A stretch of DNA of 34,747 nucleotides from an uncultured Lachnospiraceae bacterium (GCA_947589055.1 CANPZL010000025.1:1-34747), one strand, 5' to 3'; shown: positions 1 to 7,720, counted from the first letter of the stretch. The notes: generated by a model not told the origin, from the letters alone. Program-made: numbers and translations.

Positions 1-136
1 CCGTTATACCGACTTCATCTTTTAAATAATCACACCCGCTTTTACTATGTTTTCTCCCGTCACCAGTGCGATAGATTACTTTACCTACATCATGCAGTAA
101 TCCTCCAATAGCGACTTTTACTTCCTGTTCTGTCAT
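1..136 (-). CDS. csm1: Cas10/Csm1, type III-A CRISPR effector large subunit (5' end only)
   Basis: This is the first 45 codons of a gene that runs off the left edge. The reading frame starts at the ATG at 136-134 and overlaps the cas6 stop in an ATGA arrangement, which implies translational coupling. The N-terminus has an HD-type motif, LLHDVGK (H15, D16), followed by a second histidine in the HSKSG stretch. This is the layout of the N-terminal HD nuclease domain of Cas10/Csm1 proteins, which degrades single-stranded DNA in type III complexes. The palm domains that would make cyclic oligoadenylate lie outside the window, so their state is unknown. Csm1 rather than Cmr2 is inferred from the position right after cas6 and the compact HD start. 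The gene is truncated by the window, not visibly broken. Confidence 0.85.
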   Translation of the reverse strand, partial: MTEQEVKVAIGGLLHDVGKVIYRTGDGRKHSKSGCDYLKDEVGIT

Positions 137-909
137 TTTATCACCTTCTTTTTTCGTTCTGTAACATGAATACTTCCCATTCCCATTGCTGTTTTAATCC
201 CAACACCTGAAAAATTACCAAACTGAAATAATAGATTTGCAAAATTGATCATTGTCTGCGAGCCATGTATTTTTATATTAAGCACCCCGATAAATGCCGG
301 TATACGCACACCCTCCAGACTGAACGTTACACTTTTCAAATTATAAGCGGTTACCTCAGTACTGGCTGTTAATTGTTCCAAAGTCTCATCACTGAACATA
401 CTTTCTTTTTGGGAAACACTATCAAATTTCCGCATCAGACTTTGATAGATATTAAACATCTCCGGATAAAAGCTATATTTTCCGTTCTTTTTAAATGCAG
501 TAGGGGATAAAAATTCAATCGTAAATGACCGGCTTGCCGTATCAGAATAAAAATTCTGAAATAACCTTTGAATTGGAAGCTCTGCTAATTCTTTCCCTAT
601 TATCTTGATATTCTTTTTCTCATGCTCTAAATAGAATTCCTGAAAGGTGTCTGCCAATAACGGTTGCACGATATTTTGACGGGCCTCTGCTGAAAGTGTA
701 CGTATATACCAAACTACCTTTTTTTGTTCTTCAATCCGGATACATTGACTATACGGTTTTAATCCCTGCATATGCAGTTTTTCTGCATATGTCGGGTCAA
801 TCTGTTCCATAAGGACTCCCTGCAGCAAAGACGCCTTATTAAAATTAAAATCACATGCGTTCTCATAATCCAAAAACAACTTCAACTCTATCAACACATC
901 AGAATCCAT
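133..909 (-). CDS. cas6: CRISPR-associated endoribonuclease Cas6
   Basis: This 258-residue protein is predicted to process pre-crRNA by cutting within the CRISPR repeat. The C-terminus carries the family's glycine-rich loop (GVGIKTAMGMG, residues about 235-245). The N-terminal half has an LHMQGLKPYS segment whose histidine is residue 46, the position of the catalytic histidine in well-studied Cas6 enzymes. Length is typical for the family. A GGGAGAG ribosome binding site lies eight bases before the ATG, inside an upstream 32-codon ORF whose stop overlaps this start. The gene ends in ATGA overlap with csm1, so it belongs to a type III-A operon transcribed leftwards. No CRISPR array is in the window. 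The cas6 identity is firm; the subtype rests on the adjacent csm1 fragment. Confidence 0.93.
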   Translation of the reverse strand: MDSDVLIELKLFLDYENACDFNFNKASLLQGVLMEQIDPTYAEKLHMQGLKPYSQCIRIEEQKKVVWYIRTLSAEARQNIVQPLLADTFQEFYLEHEKKNIKIIGKELAELPIQRLFQNFYSDTASRSFTIEFLSPTAFKKNGKYSFYPEMFNIYQSLMRKFDSVSQKESMFSDETLEQLTASTEVTAYNLKSVTFSLEGVRIPAFIGVLNIKIHGSQTMINFANLLFQFGNFSGVGIKTAMGMGSIHVTERKKKVIK

Positions 910-997
910 ACCGAATACTCTCCCATATCTTCTTACACGTCTCTATTTCTTCCAACAACATTCTATCATAATCGACAAGTTCCTTCAATGTTTTCAT
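899..997 (-). CDS. 32-residue ORF overlapping the cas6 start (hypothetical)
   Basis: An ATG at 997-995 opens a 32-codon frame whose TGA (901-899) lies inside the first codons of cas6, so the two frames overlap by 11 bases. The peptide begins MKTLKELVDYDRMLLEE and is charged and probably helical, with alternating acidic and basic residues. A possible ribosome binding site (AAGGAA) lies about 12 bases upstream, which is weak spacing. The cas6 ribosome binding site is inside this frame, so translation of the small ORF could control access to cas6. I do not recognise the peptide. It may be a coupling leader, a small Cas-associated protein, or chance. Only comparison across related cas loci would tell. 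Confidence 0.4.
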   Translation of the reverse strand: MKTLKELVDYDRMLLEEIETCKKIWESIRYGF

Positions 998-1077
998 TTC
1001 CGACTAAGATTCCTTTTCAAACAAAATAAAAGCCCCAACCCAACAGCTCTTACGTCTGTCAAACCAGGACCTTTTCG

Positions 1078-1150
1078 TGCGCCTCCGGGGGCTCGAACCC
1101 CGCACACCCTGATTAAGAGTCAGGTGCTCTACCAAATGAGCTAGAAGCGC
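1078..1150 (-). tRNA. tRNA-Lys (anticodon CTT)
   Basis: On the minus strand the sequence folds into a standard cloverleaf: acceptor GCGCTTC pairs with GAGGCGC (one G-U), the D arm is GCTC/GAGC, the anticodon stem CCTGA/TCAGG encloses loop CTCTTAA (anticodon CTT, decoding AAG), and the T arm is CGGGG/CCCCG with loop TTCGAGC. The discriminator is A and the CCA end is not encoded. Its 3' end points at the cas operon. Confidence 0.96.
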
Positions 1151-1191
1151 TTATTCAATTATGCGTACCAGTTACTTAGAACGCAAGACTG

Positions 1192-1220
1192 ATTATAAAC
1201 CACCGAATATCAAAATGCAA
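1192..1220 (-). promoter_or_regulatory. Sigma-A type promoter of tRNA-Lys
   Basis: On the minus strand, TTGCAT (1220-1215) and TATAAT (1197-1192) are separated by exactly 17 bases. The predicted start is about 35 bases before the tRNA 5' end. It is the only good promoter I see between trmB and cas6. Confidence 0.75.
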
Positions 1221-1281
1221 GCACTTTTTTCGATATTTTATATTATTTGGTAAATTCCATAAAATATTCTATCTTTTTTTC

Positions 1282-1923
1282 TTACCTATTTTGCTTCGCA
1301 GTCAACCGGCAAATCGGTTTTCCCTCCCCTACAAATTTCGCCTCATATTCCGTCATAATATTTCCCTTTACATACGCACTATTATGCAGGTCATAGGTAT
1401 AGTCCACCAGCTCCCAGCCTGCTTCCGGTATCTGCTCCAGTGAAAAATCAAATAATTCTCGATTGTCCGTTTTGAAGATCACCAATCCGTCCTCTGTCAG
1501 AATCTTCGTGTACCGGTTCAAAAACTCCTTCGAGGTCAGCCTCCGTTTTGCATGCCGGTCCTTCGGCCACGGATCCGAAAAGTTCAAATAGATTCGTCCA
1601 ACTTCTCCCGGTGCGAATACTTCATCTATATATTCCGCCTCCATTCGGATAAAGTACAAATTCGGAAGCTCTAATTCTTCCTGTTTTTCAATTGCCCGAA
1701 TCAGTACGCTGGAATATTTTTCAATCCCAATATAATTAGTATACGGATTTGCCTGCGCCATTGTTGTCAGAAAAGCGCCCTTTCCCATACCGATTTCTAT
1801 ATGGATACGATTGCCATTGCCGAACACTTCCTTCCAACGTCCCTTCTTTTCCGTCTCATTCTTAATCACATACCTGCTTGCCGCTATAACTTCTCTTGAA
1901 CCTTTTACATTTCTTAACCGCAT
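1282..1923 (-). CDS. trmB: tRNA (guanine-N7)-methyltransferase TrmB
   Basis: TrmB uses S-adenosylmethionine to form m7G46 in the variable loop of tRNAs. The 213-residue length matches the family. The SAM-binding motif HIEIGMGKGAF is at residues 41-51, and the family signature DPWPKDRHAKRRL, which holds the catalytic aspartate and tRNA-contact residues, is at 117-129. The ATG is preceded by GAGGAAAGAGCA, a good ribosome binding site. The gene is divergent from the carboxypeptidase gene with about 150 bp between starts. It ends 132 bp before the tRNA-Lys gene on the same strand, with no strong terminator seen between them. Confidence 0.96.
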   Translation of the reverse strand: MRLRNVKGSREVIAASRYVIKNETEKKGRWKEVFGNGNRIHIEIGMGKGAFLTTMAQANPYTNYIGIEKYSSVLIRAIEKQEELELPNLYFIRMEAEYIDEVFAPGEVGRIYLNFSDPWPKDRHAKRRLTSKEFLNRYTKILTEDGLVIFKTDNRELFDFSLEQIPEAGWELVDYTYDLHNSAYVKGNIMTEYEAKFVGEGKPICRLTAKQNR

Positions 1924-1968
1924 TGCTCTTTCCTCTGTTTTCTTAACCGTTTTGGCTGACTGCTGTTT

Positions 1969-1995
1969 ATTCTAACATAGAATTCCCATTTACAA
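1969..1995 (-). promoter_or_regulatory. Possible trmB promoter (extended -10)
   Basis: On the minus strand a TG-T-TAGAAT extended -10 box (TAGAAT at 1974-1969) lies 15-16 bases from a TTGTAA/TTTGTA -35-like sequence (about 1996-1990). Spacing is short, so the extended -10 would carry most of the activity. Confidence 0.4.
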
Positions 1996-2006
1996 AAGGG
2001 TTTGGA

Positions 2007-2035
2007 TTGACTAATTTATCCATCTATAATAAAAT
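2007..2035 (+). promoter_or_regulatory. Promoter of the carboxypeptidase-kinase-argS run
   Basis: TTGACT (2007-2012) and TAAAAT (2030-2035) are separated by 17 bases. This places transcription start near 2042, about 30 bases before the TTG start codon at 2073. It argues against translation starting at the TTG at 2007, which is instead the start of the -35 box. Confidence 0.7.
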
Positions 2036-2072
2036 GATATTTAAGTTTTACTATGCATTTGGGAGGCTTATT

Positions 2073-3473
2073 TTGAATAAATTATTATATAAATTAGGTG
2101 CCGTTTTTGTATGCGGTATCCTATCCCTTTCTTTCATGATCGGCACAAGCTCTATAACCGCTTTCTGTACCGAACCAACGGAAGCCGCATCCGACCAGAC
2201 AGAAGCGGCATCTACGGAGGTTCCTGCCGACATCAGTGATCCTTCAGCACCCTCTATCGTTGCGAACTCTGCGATCGTCATGGATGCCCGAACCGGTATT
2301 ATACTGTATGGAAAAAACGAACATAGACACTGCTACCCTGCCAGTATTACTAAGGTCATGACCTGTTTAGTCGCTATGGAACAGGTCGACCTAACCGATA
2401 TTATCACCTTTTCAGAAGATGCCATCTGGGGTATTGAACGAGACAGTAATCACATTGCTCTGGACGTAGGCGAACAGATAACCGCAGAACAATGTTTTTA
2501 TGCCATTCTTTTGCAGTCGGCAAACGAAGCTTCATGGGGTATGGCCGAACACGTTGGCGGTTCTATCGAGGGCTTTGCCGATATGATGAATGCACGGGCA
2601 GAAGCTCTGGGCTGTCAAGACACCCATTTTACCAATCCCCACGGTCTGCATGATGATAATCATTATACCTCCGCCTACGATATGGCTTTAATTATGCAGG
2701 CGGCTATTCAGAACCCTTTATTCTGCTCTATTGATAAAACCCTATATTATCAGATACCGCCTACGAATATTTGCGAAGAACCACGGGATCTTTGGCATCA
2801 GCTTCGAATGATCTATCCTACCAGTCCTTACTATTATGAACCTACATTAGGCGGTAAGACCGGATATACCGATCAGGCGCAAAACACCTTAGTCACCTAT
2901 GCTGAAAAAAATGGAATGGAACTGATCTGTGTAATGCTGGATTGCGATGGTGCAGCAAACTGTTATAAGGATTCGGCTGCTTTATATGATTACTACTTTA
3001 ATAATTACACCTATGCATATCCTTTAGAGAATTTTAATCCAAATACTACAAATCACTCCGATTTTATCCTGAAAAACTTTTATCAGGGACTGGATCATGA
3101 TACGCTGAATTTATCTGTAAACAATGATCTGGCGGTCATTGTTCCACGGGATATGCCCTCTGATGCCCTTACTACAGAGACGACCTATTATGCAACCTTT
3201 GAAAATAACGTAGTCGGAAATGTTTCGGTCTTATATAACGGTTCTTTAGTCGGAAGCTCAGATATATTATATAATGATATGATTATCAATGACGAAGTGC
3301 TCCGCTGGGGATTGCCGCCGGAAGAACAAAAAAAACGGTTTAATATTACCTTAATGATCGCCATTGCAGGTATTACCCTGACAATATTAAGCTTATTTAT
3401 CGTATCCCGCATCAAGAACCGCCGGTATCGGTATTTAAAACGTCGAAGCCGCTCAAGCAGTCTGCATTTCTAA
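2073..3473 (+). CDS. D-alanyl-D-alanine carboxypeptidase (peptidase S11, DacF/PBP5-like)
   Basis: This enzyme trims the terminal D-Ala from peptidoglycan stem peptides outside the cell membrane. From the TTG at 2073 the protein has 466 residues. The N-terminus is a signal peptide with a hydrophobic core (about residues 8-25). The three active-site motifs of the S11 family are present: SITK at 91-94 (nucleophile S91, K94), SAN at 149-151, and KTG at 262-264. A C-terminal transmembrane helix (LMIAIAGITLTILSLFIV) is followed by a basic tail, so a membrane anchor is expected. The start is chosen because GGGAGG lies six bases upstream; the in-frame TTG at 2007 falls in the promoter. It is followed by the kinase gene after 27 bp. 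Confidence 0.93.
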   Translation: MNKLLYKLGAVFVCGILSLSFMIGTSSITAFCTEPTEAASDQTEAASTEVPADISDPSAPSIVANSAIVMDARTGIILYGKNEHRHCYPASITKVMTCLVAMEQVDLTDIITFSEDAIWGIERDSNHIALDVGEQITAEQCFYAILLQSANEASWGMAEHVGGSIEGFADMMNARAEALGCQDTHFTNPHGLHDDNHYTSAYDMALIMQAAIQNPLFCSIDKTLYYQIPPTNICEEPRDLWHQLRMIYPTSPYYYEPTLGGKTGYTDQAQNTLVTYAEKNGMELICVMLDCDGAANCYKDSAALYDYYFNNYTYAYPLENFNPNTTNHSDFILKNFYQGLDHDTLNLSVNNDLAVIVPRDMPSDALTTETTYYATFENNVVGNVSVLYNGSLVGSSDILYNDMIINDEVLRWGLPPEEQKKRFNITLMIAIAGITLTILSLFIVSRIKNRRYRYLKRRSRSSSLHF

Positions 3474-3500
3474 AAGAGGACTACAGGAGGTAACAGGATA

Positions 3501-4652
3501 ATGGAAGATTTACAACCAAATACTCTCGATGATGATCTGAATATTATCCGTTCTACAAACTGGGATATTCTAACTTATTTCCGTTCCATCTATGTATCTC
3601 AGTCAGAACAGAGCCAAGAATTGAGATCAGAGCTGTTTGAGTTAGATGTAAAAATCGAAGAACTAAAAAAAACCAAAGACATCTATACCTTTCAATCCGA
3701 TTCCAATAGGAACATTTTTTCTCCCCGTCCTTCCGATACTTCTGTTCGGAGCAAAGGCCAGATCATTCAGGAGCAGTTGGACGAATTAAAAGATGTTCGG
3801 ATTTCTCTGACGGAACGAATTCAGGCACTGGACAAAAATCTGACCGAGATCAAACACCATATCCATGAACTAGAGGCAGCAAATACATGTCTATCCTCCC
3901 TTTACCAGACACTTCCGCAATCGGAGCCGGCAGTAACGGAAACGGAAGCTCCGGTTCCGCCCTCTGAGGAAGAGGAAACACAAGATTTACCTCTGCATAC
4001 CTGTCGGCTTTTGATGTTGCAGCAGTACGATAACGCTCAAACTGCCGAGCGGATTCGCAGTTCTGTCCGACAAGGCATTGAAAATAATCAAAATAAACTA
4101 GAGGTACTAAAGTGGCTGATCCAGTCCGATCCCAACCGTGCCAGATTGACACTGCAAGAGTTACAAAACGCAAACCAGCGTTTACTGCAAGCTGCCGATA
4201 CGATTATCGGAGAACTGGAACAAGGGCCGGAAAGCCAACGCCCGATTTGGATGGCAGTGGACGACTGTATCCAGCACTATCGCACACTTTATCCGGACTG
4301 CACGATAGACGCCGCTATTGACTGTGCGGATTACGACCTCAAGATACTTCCTATTCTGACCCAGACTTTAATCCGATTGCTAAAGGAAGTTATGAACAAC
4401 AGCTTTTATTATTCCAATGCAAATAAAATCATGATAAAGATATATATTAACAGTCGTATGATAGACGTATATGTAAATGACAACGGGGTTGGTATCAATG
4501 CCGATTATCTGACCTCCAGCCCGTGGCACAGCGGTCTGCACCGTCTGCATGAAATCATTCAGCTTCTGGGCGGTAAGGTACAGATCGACGGGGATATTAT
4601 AAGCGGTACAAATGTCCGTTTTTCATTCCCGGTCTATTTGGAACAGGACTGA
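3501..4652 (+). CDS. DegS-like sensor histidine kinase with a degenerate phospho-acceptor site
   Basis: This 383-residue protein has no membrane segment or signal peptide. Residues about 35-130 look like coiled coil, resembling the sensor half of DegS. Then comes an acidic proline-rich linker (about 140-165), a HisKA_3-like dimerisation helix pair (about 170-240) and a C-terminal HATPase domain (about 285-380). The ATPase N-box (E296 to N300), the G1 box DNGVGI (327-332) and a GxNVRFSFP end are present. In an ungapped alignment anchored on the SDPNRARL segment, the conserved ARDLHDGPAQ of the DegS family corresponds to AERIRSSVRQ (182-191), so the histidine is Arg186 and the aspartate is Ser187. 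Autophosphorylation there seems unlikely. No response regulator gene is adjacent. AGGAGG lies upstream of the ATG. Confidence 0.78.
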   Translation: MEDLQPNTLDDDLNIIRSTNWDILTYFRSIYVSQSEQSQELRSELFELDVKIEELKKTKDIYTFQSDSNRNIFSPRPSDTSVRSKGQIIQEQLDELKDVRISLTERIQALDKNLTEIKHHIHELEAANTCLSSLYQTLPQSEPAVTETEAPVPPSEEEETQDLPLHTCRLLMLQQYDNAQTAERIRSSVRQGIENNQNKLEVLKWLIQSDPNRARLTLQELQNANQRLLQAADTIIGELEQGPESQRPIWMAVDDCIQHYRTLYPDCTIDAAIDCADYDLKILPILTQTLIRLLKEVMNNSFYYSNANKIMIKIYINSRMIDVYVNDNGVGINADYLTSSPWHSGLHRLHEIIQLLGGKVQIDGDIISGTNVRFSFPVYLEQD

Positions 4653-4678
4653 TATTAAATACGAAAGGATCTTGACAT

Positions 4679-6373
4679 ATGAAAGCGCAATTAGCAAACT
4701 GTATCGCCCAAAATATAAAAGGCTTATCCCCTGACGAAATTATTTCTCTGTTAGAGGTCCCGCCAAAACCGGAATTGGGAGACTATGCTTTCCCCTGCTT
4801 TTGTTTGGCAAAAGTTATGCGGAAAGCCCCGAACCTCATTGCAGCGGATTTAAAATCCGCCATGGAGGGGCAGTTAGATTTTATCGAAGAGATTCAGATT
4901 CAAGGAGCATACTGCAACTTTTTTATCAAAAAGGAGCTGTTTGTTAAGTCAATGATAGAGTCTGCCTGTACGGAAAACTTTGGCGGATCTTCCATCGGTG
5001 CCGGCCAATCTATCTGTATTGACTATTCTTCTCCAAATGTAGCGAAAAATTTTCATGTGGGGCATCTCCGCACCACCATCATAGGGAATTCATTATACAA
5101 AATATTTACCAAGCTGGGCTATCAGGTTCATCGGATCAATCACTTGGGGGACTGGGGAACCCAATTTGGAAAACTGATCGTAGCTTATAAAACATGGGGT
5201 TCTAAAGAAGCAGTAGAAGAACGGGGAATTGCCGAACTGATGGATCTGTATGTAAAATTCCATGAAGAAGCCGAAAACGATGCATCTCTTATCGATCAGG
5301 CAAGAGGATGGTTTGTAAAGATGGAGCAGGGAGATGAAGAAGCCCTTGCCATCTGGCAATGGTTTAAGGACTTAAGCATGGTAGAATACCATCGTGTCTA
5401 CAAGCTGTTAGGTGTAGAATTTGATTCCTATAACGGAGAGAGCTTTTATCGGGACAAGACACAGGCAGTCGTTGACCGGATCCAAAAAGCTAATTTGTTA
5501 AAACAGAGTGAAGGGGCTTATATTGTAGATTTATCTGAATATAACATGGCTCCCTGTATCATACAGAAAACAGATGGCGGTTCTATCTACGCAACCCGTG
5601 ACTTGGCCGCTATCTTTTACCGGAAAGAAACCTATCAATTTGTAAAGTGCCTGTATGTAACCGGACAGGAACAAAAGCTGCATTTTGCACAGGTTTTCAA
5701 GGTAGTGGAGCTTTTGGGCAACGACTGGGCAGCCGAACAGCTGGTGCATATTCCTTACGGATTAGTCAGTCTGGAAGGAGCCAAGCTGTCTACCCGAAGT
5801 GGAAATATCATTTACGCAGAGGATATTTTATTAGAAGCCATTTCCAAAGTAAAAGAAATCATCGAAGAAAAGAATCCAACCCTCTCCGACAAAGATGCAG
5901 TTGCTCAAATGGTAGGTGTAGGTGCCATCATTTTCAATGATTTATACAATCAACGAATCAAAGACGTATCATTTAAGTGGGAAAAAATCCTGAATTTTGA
6001 AGGTGAAACCGGTCCTTATGTGCAATATACTTATGCCCGCTGCTCCAGCCTGCTCCGGGCAGTACCCGATTTCAATGAATCCGCTCCTATTGACTACGCA
6101 GTTTTAACCGACCTGACTGCGATGGAATTATTAAAGGCAATCAACAAGTTTCCGAAAGTTGTGCAGGATGCTGCCGATAAATATGAACCTTTTTTGATTT
6201 CCCGGTTTGCCATAGAAGTTGCACAAGCCTTTAATCGGTTTTATAATAACAACCGAATCAATGTGCCGGAAGTGTCCATTCGGAACGCCAGATTAAAGCT
6301 GACCGCCATCACCCGCAGGATTCTTCGAGATGCCTTAGACCTTCTTGGCATTCAATGTCCGGAACAAATGTAA
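4679..6373 (+). CDS. argS: Arginyl-tRNA synthetase
   Basis: ArgS charges tRNA-Arg with arginine using ATP. At 564 residues it is full length for a class I bacterial ArgRS. The N-terminal domain (about 1-105) is followed by the HIGH-type motif HVGH at residues 126-129 in an SSPNVAKNFHVGHLR context. The KMSK-type loop appears as KLSTRSGN. The C-terminal part is the anticodon-binding DALR domain, with ETGPYVQYTYARCSSLLR marking its beginning. The ATG follows AAAGGA at a spacing of nine bases. It is the last gene of the plus-strand run and converges on the exonuclease gene with about 50 bp between them; I see no strong intrinsic terminator in that gap. Confidence 0.97.
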   Translation: MKAQLANCIAQNIKGLSPDEIISLLEVPPKPELGDYAFPCFCLAKVMRKAPNLIAADLKSAMEGQLDFIEEIQIQGAYCNFFIKKELFVKSMIESACTENFGGSSIGAGQSICIDYSSPNVAKNFHVGHLRTTIIGNSLYKIFTKLGYQVHRINHLGDWGTQFGKLIVAYKTWGSKEAVEERGIAELMDLYVKFHEEAENDASLIDQARGWFVKMEQGDEEALAIWQWFKDLSMVEYHRVYKLLGVEFDSYNGESFYRDKTQAVVDRIQKANLLKQSEGAYIVDLSEYNMAPCIIQKTDGGSIYATRDLAAIFYRKETYQFVKCLYVTGQEQKLHFAQVFKVVELLGNDWAAEQLVHIPYGLVSLEGAKLSTRSGNIIYAEDILLEAISKVKEIIEEKNPTLSDKDAVAQMVGVGAIIFNDLYNQRIKDVSFKWEKILNFEGETGPYVQYTYARCSSLLRAVPDFNESAPIDYAVLTDLTAMELLKAINKFPKVVQDAADKYEPFLISRFAIEVAQAFNRFYNNNRINVPEVSIRNARLKLTAITRRILRDALDLLGIQCPEQM

Positions 6374-6426
6374 TTTTAATAAACAAAAGCAGAATGTATT
6401 CTAATGTCAAACCTAAATATTTAATC

Positions 6427-7095
6427 TTACCTGCAATTTTCCGTATACCTGCATTGCGGAAAATTGCTACATCCTAAGAATGCACCATACCGTCCTTGTC
6501 TTTGCAGGAGCCGGCCGCCGCAGACAGGACAGGTATGCGTCGTTTGCTTATCCCCTATTTTTCGCATCTGTTCATAGCATGTCTGGGTCATGATACAATC
6601 CTGTAGCGCTCGGTGTGCTTCTGCCGTATTCATCTGAAAGTAGGCAGCAATATCAACCAGCCGGTATCTGGAAAGCTGGGGCAGACATTGCCGTGCTAGG
6701 AAAAGCGTATCAATATAATTATTTGAAACCACGTTTCCATAAAGTGCCTCCGCCGTTTTATGGATAAACTTCATATCAAAGGTATGGATATTATGTCCTA
6801 CTAGAATATCATCTCCAATAAAGTCCAGAAACTGAGGAAACACCTCGCTTATAGTTGGTTCTTGTTTCACCATTTCATTCGTTATATGATTGACCATCGA
6901 CGCCGAACTGGGAATGGGGCGTTCCGGATTCACCAACATACTAAAGGTTTCCGTCCTTTCACCCATGCGCACCTTTACTGCTGACACTTCAATAATTGTA
7001 TCCCAATTCGGATTCAATCCGGTTGTTTCCAGATCAAATACTACATAATTATCTATATACTCATATAACTGCTTTCCCTGTTGACTTCCCAGCAT
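6427..7095 (-). CDS. DEDDh 3'-5' exonuclease (DnaQ-like) with C-terminal topoisomerase-type zinc finger
   Basis: This 222-residue protein starts with a DnaQ-like exonuclease fold. Motif I is VFDLETTG (about residues 19-26), motif II includes VGHNIHTFD, and motif III is HRALQDC, which supplies the H and D of a DEDDh site, so nuclease activity is expected. The last ~35 residues carry CPVCGG, a GRYGAFLGCSNFP stretch and a final pair of cysteines, the pattern of the C4 zinc finger found at the end of type IA topoisomerases. The pairing suggests binding to single-stranded or structured nucleic acid. It is not the polymerase III epsilon subunit by context. AGAGGT lies seven bases before the ATG. 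An sce7726-like gene lies about 38 bp upstream on the same strand. Confidence 0.88.
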   Translation of the reverse strand: MLGSQQGKQLYEYIDNYVVFDLETTGLNPNWDTIIEVSAVKVRMGERTETFSMLVNPERPIPSSASMVNHITNEMVKQEPTISEVFPQFLDFIGDDILVGHNIHTFDMKFIHKTAEALYGNVVSNNYIDTLFLARQCLPQLSRYRLVDIAAYFQMNTAEAHRALQDCIMTQTCYEQMRKIGDKQTTHTCPVCGGRLLQRQGRYGAFLGCSNFPQCRYTENCR

Positions 7096-7132
7096 AGTCT
7101 ACCTCTTTTCATTCGTATCGTTTTCACACCTT

Positions 7133-7720
7133 TTATCGGTACGTTCGCCGATATTCCGAAATAGTTTTCTGTATCGTATTATAATCCCGTTGCAGCAATT
7201 CCTCGCAAACCTGTAATTGCAGTTGTTCTTTCGGTACACAGGCAAGGATTTTTTCCATTACAAAATCTTTACTCTTTTCCCGATACTTCGGCATCTGATT
7301 CAATTTCTGTATATGTGCCAGCTCCGGCCTCCACAACATACTGAGCTTTTGTTTCCATTTCATTTTAGGATTTACAACCGGTTTCCGTAAGATATAAAAA
7401 TCAGTTTCCTCATCTTCTAATTCAACCGTTATGATTCCCCACCAGTCAGGGATATGCTCTTCTATATGCATGGCATGACTGGTTCCTACCACTATATAAT
7501 TGTAATCATAGAACCGGTCGTAATCTTGCACCTGTCGCTTTAATCGGACATATGTATCTGCGTCACTTTTAATCTCGATTCCATAGATCGCATTTGGCGT
7601 AACCATTACTACATCCGCTCTGGATCTTCCCATTTGCTTTTCTTCGATTATTCGATTTTTACCATAGGTTTCGTCTAAAAAATCAAACAATCCCTCTCGA
7701 ATATCCTTATCATACAGCAT
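7133..7720 (-). CDS. sce7726-family-like protein with PD-(D/E)XK nuclease fold
   Basis: The protein is 195 residues from the ATG at 7720, chosen because GGAAGG sits six bases upstream; a GTG seven codons earlier has no such site. The N-terminal ~100 residues match the restriction-endonuclease-like pattern: an early helix, then RADVVMV, then IYGIEIKSD (the E-x-K element), then a conserved RLKRQVQDYDRFYDY helix and a YIVVG strand. This resembles the family annotated sce7726. The second half is basic and lacks motifs I recognise. Substrate and role are unknown; nucleic acid cleavage or binding is an inference from the fold. It lies between the zinc-finger exonuclease and the tRNA deacylase on the same strand. 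Confidence 0.7.
   Translation of the reverse strand: MLYDKDIREGLFDFLDETYGKNRIIEEKQMGRSRADVVMVTPNAIYGIEIKSDADTYVRLKRQVQDYDRFYDYNYIVVGTSHAMHIEEHIPDWWGIITVELEDEETDFYILRKPVVNPKMKWKQKLSMLWRPELAHIQKLNQMPKYREKSKDFVMEKILACVPKEQLQLQVCEELLQRDYNTIQKTISEYRRTYR

Noticed and set aside
1056..1061. TTGACA on the minus strand as a cas operon promoter
   Set aside because: There is no -10-like sequence at 15-19 bases; the nearest T/A-rich hexamer is about 25 bases away.
1..1080. CRISPR array near the cas genes
   Set aside because: No repeated 24-40 bp units with spacers are visible anywhere in the window; any array must lie to the left.
6374..6426. Terminator between convergent argS and exonuclease genes
   Set aside because: Only a tiny AGAAT/ATTCT hairpin without a T-run is present.
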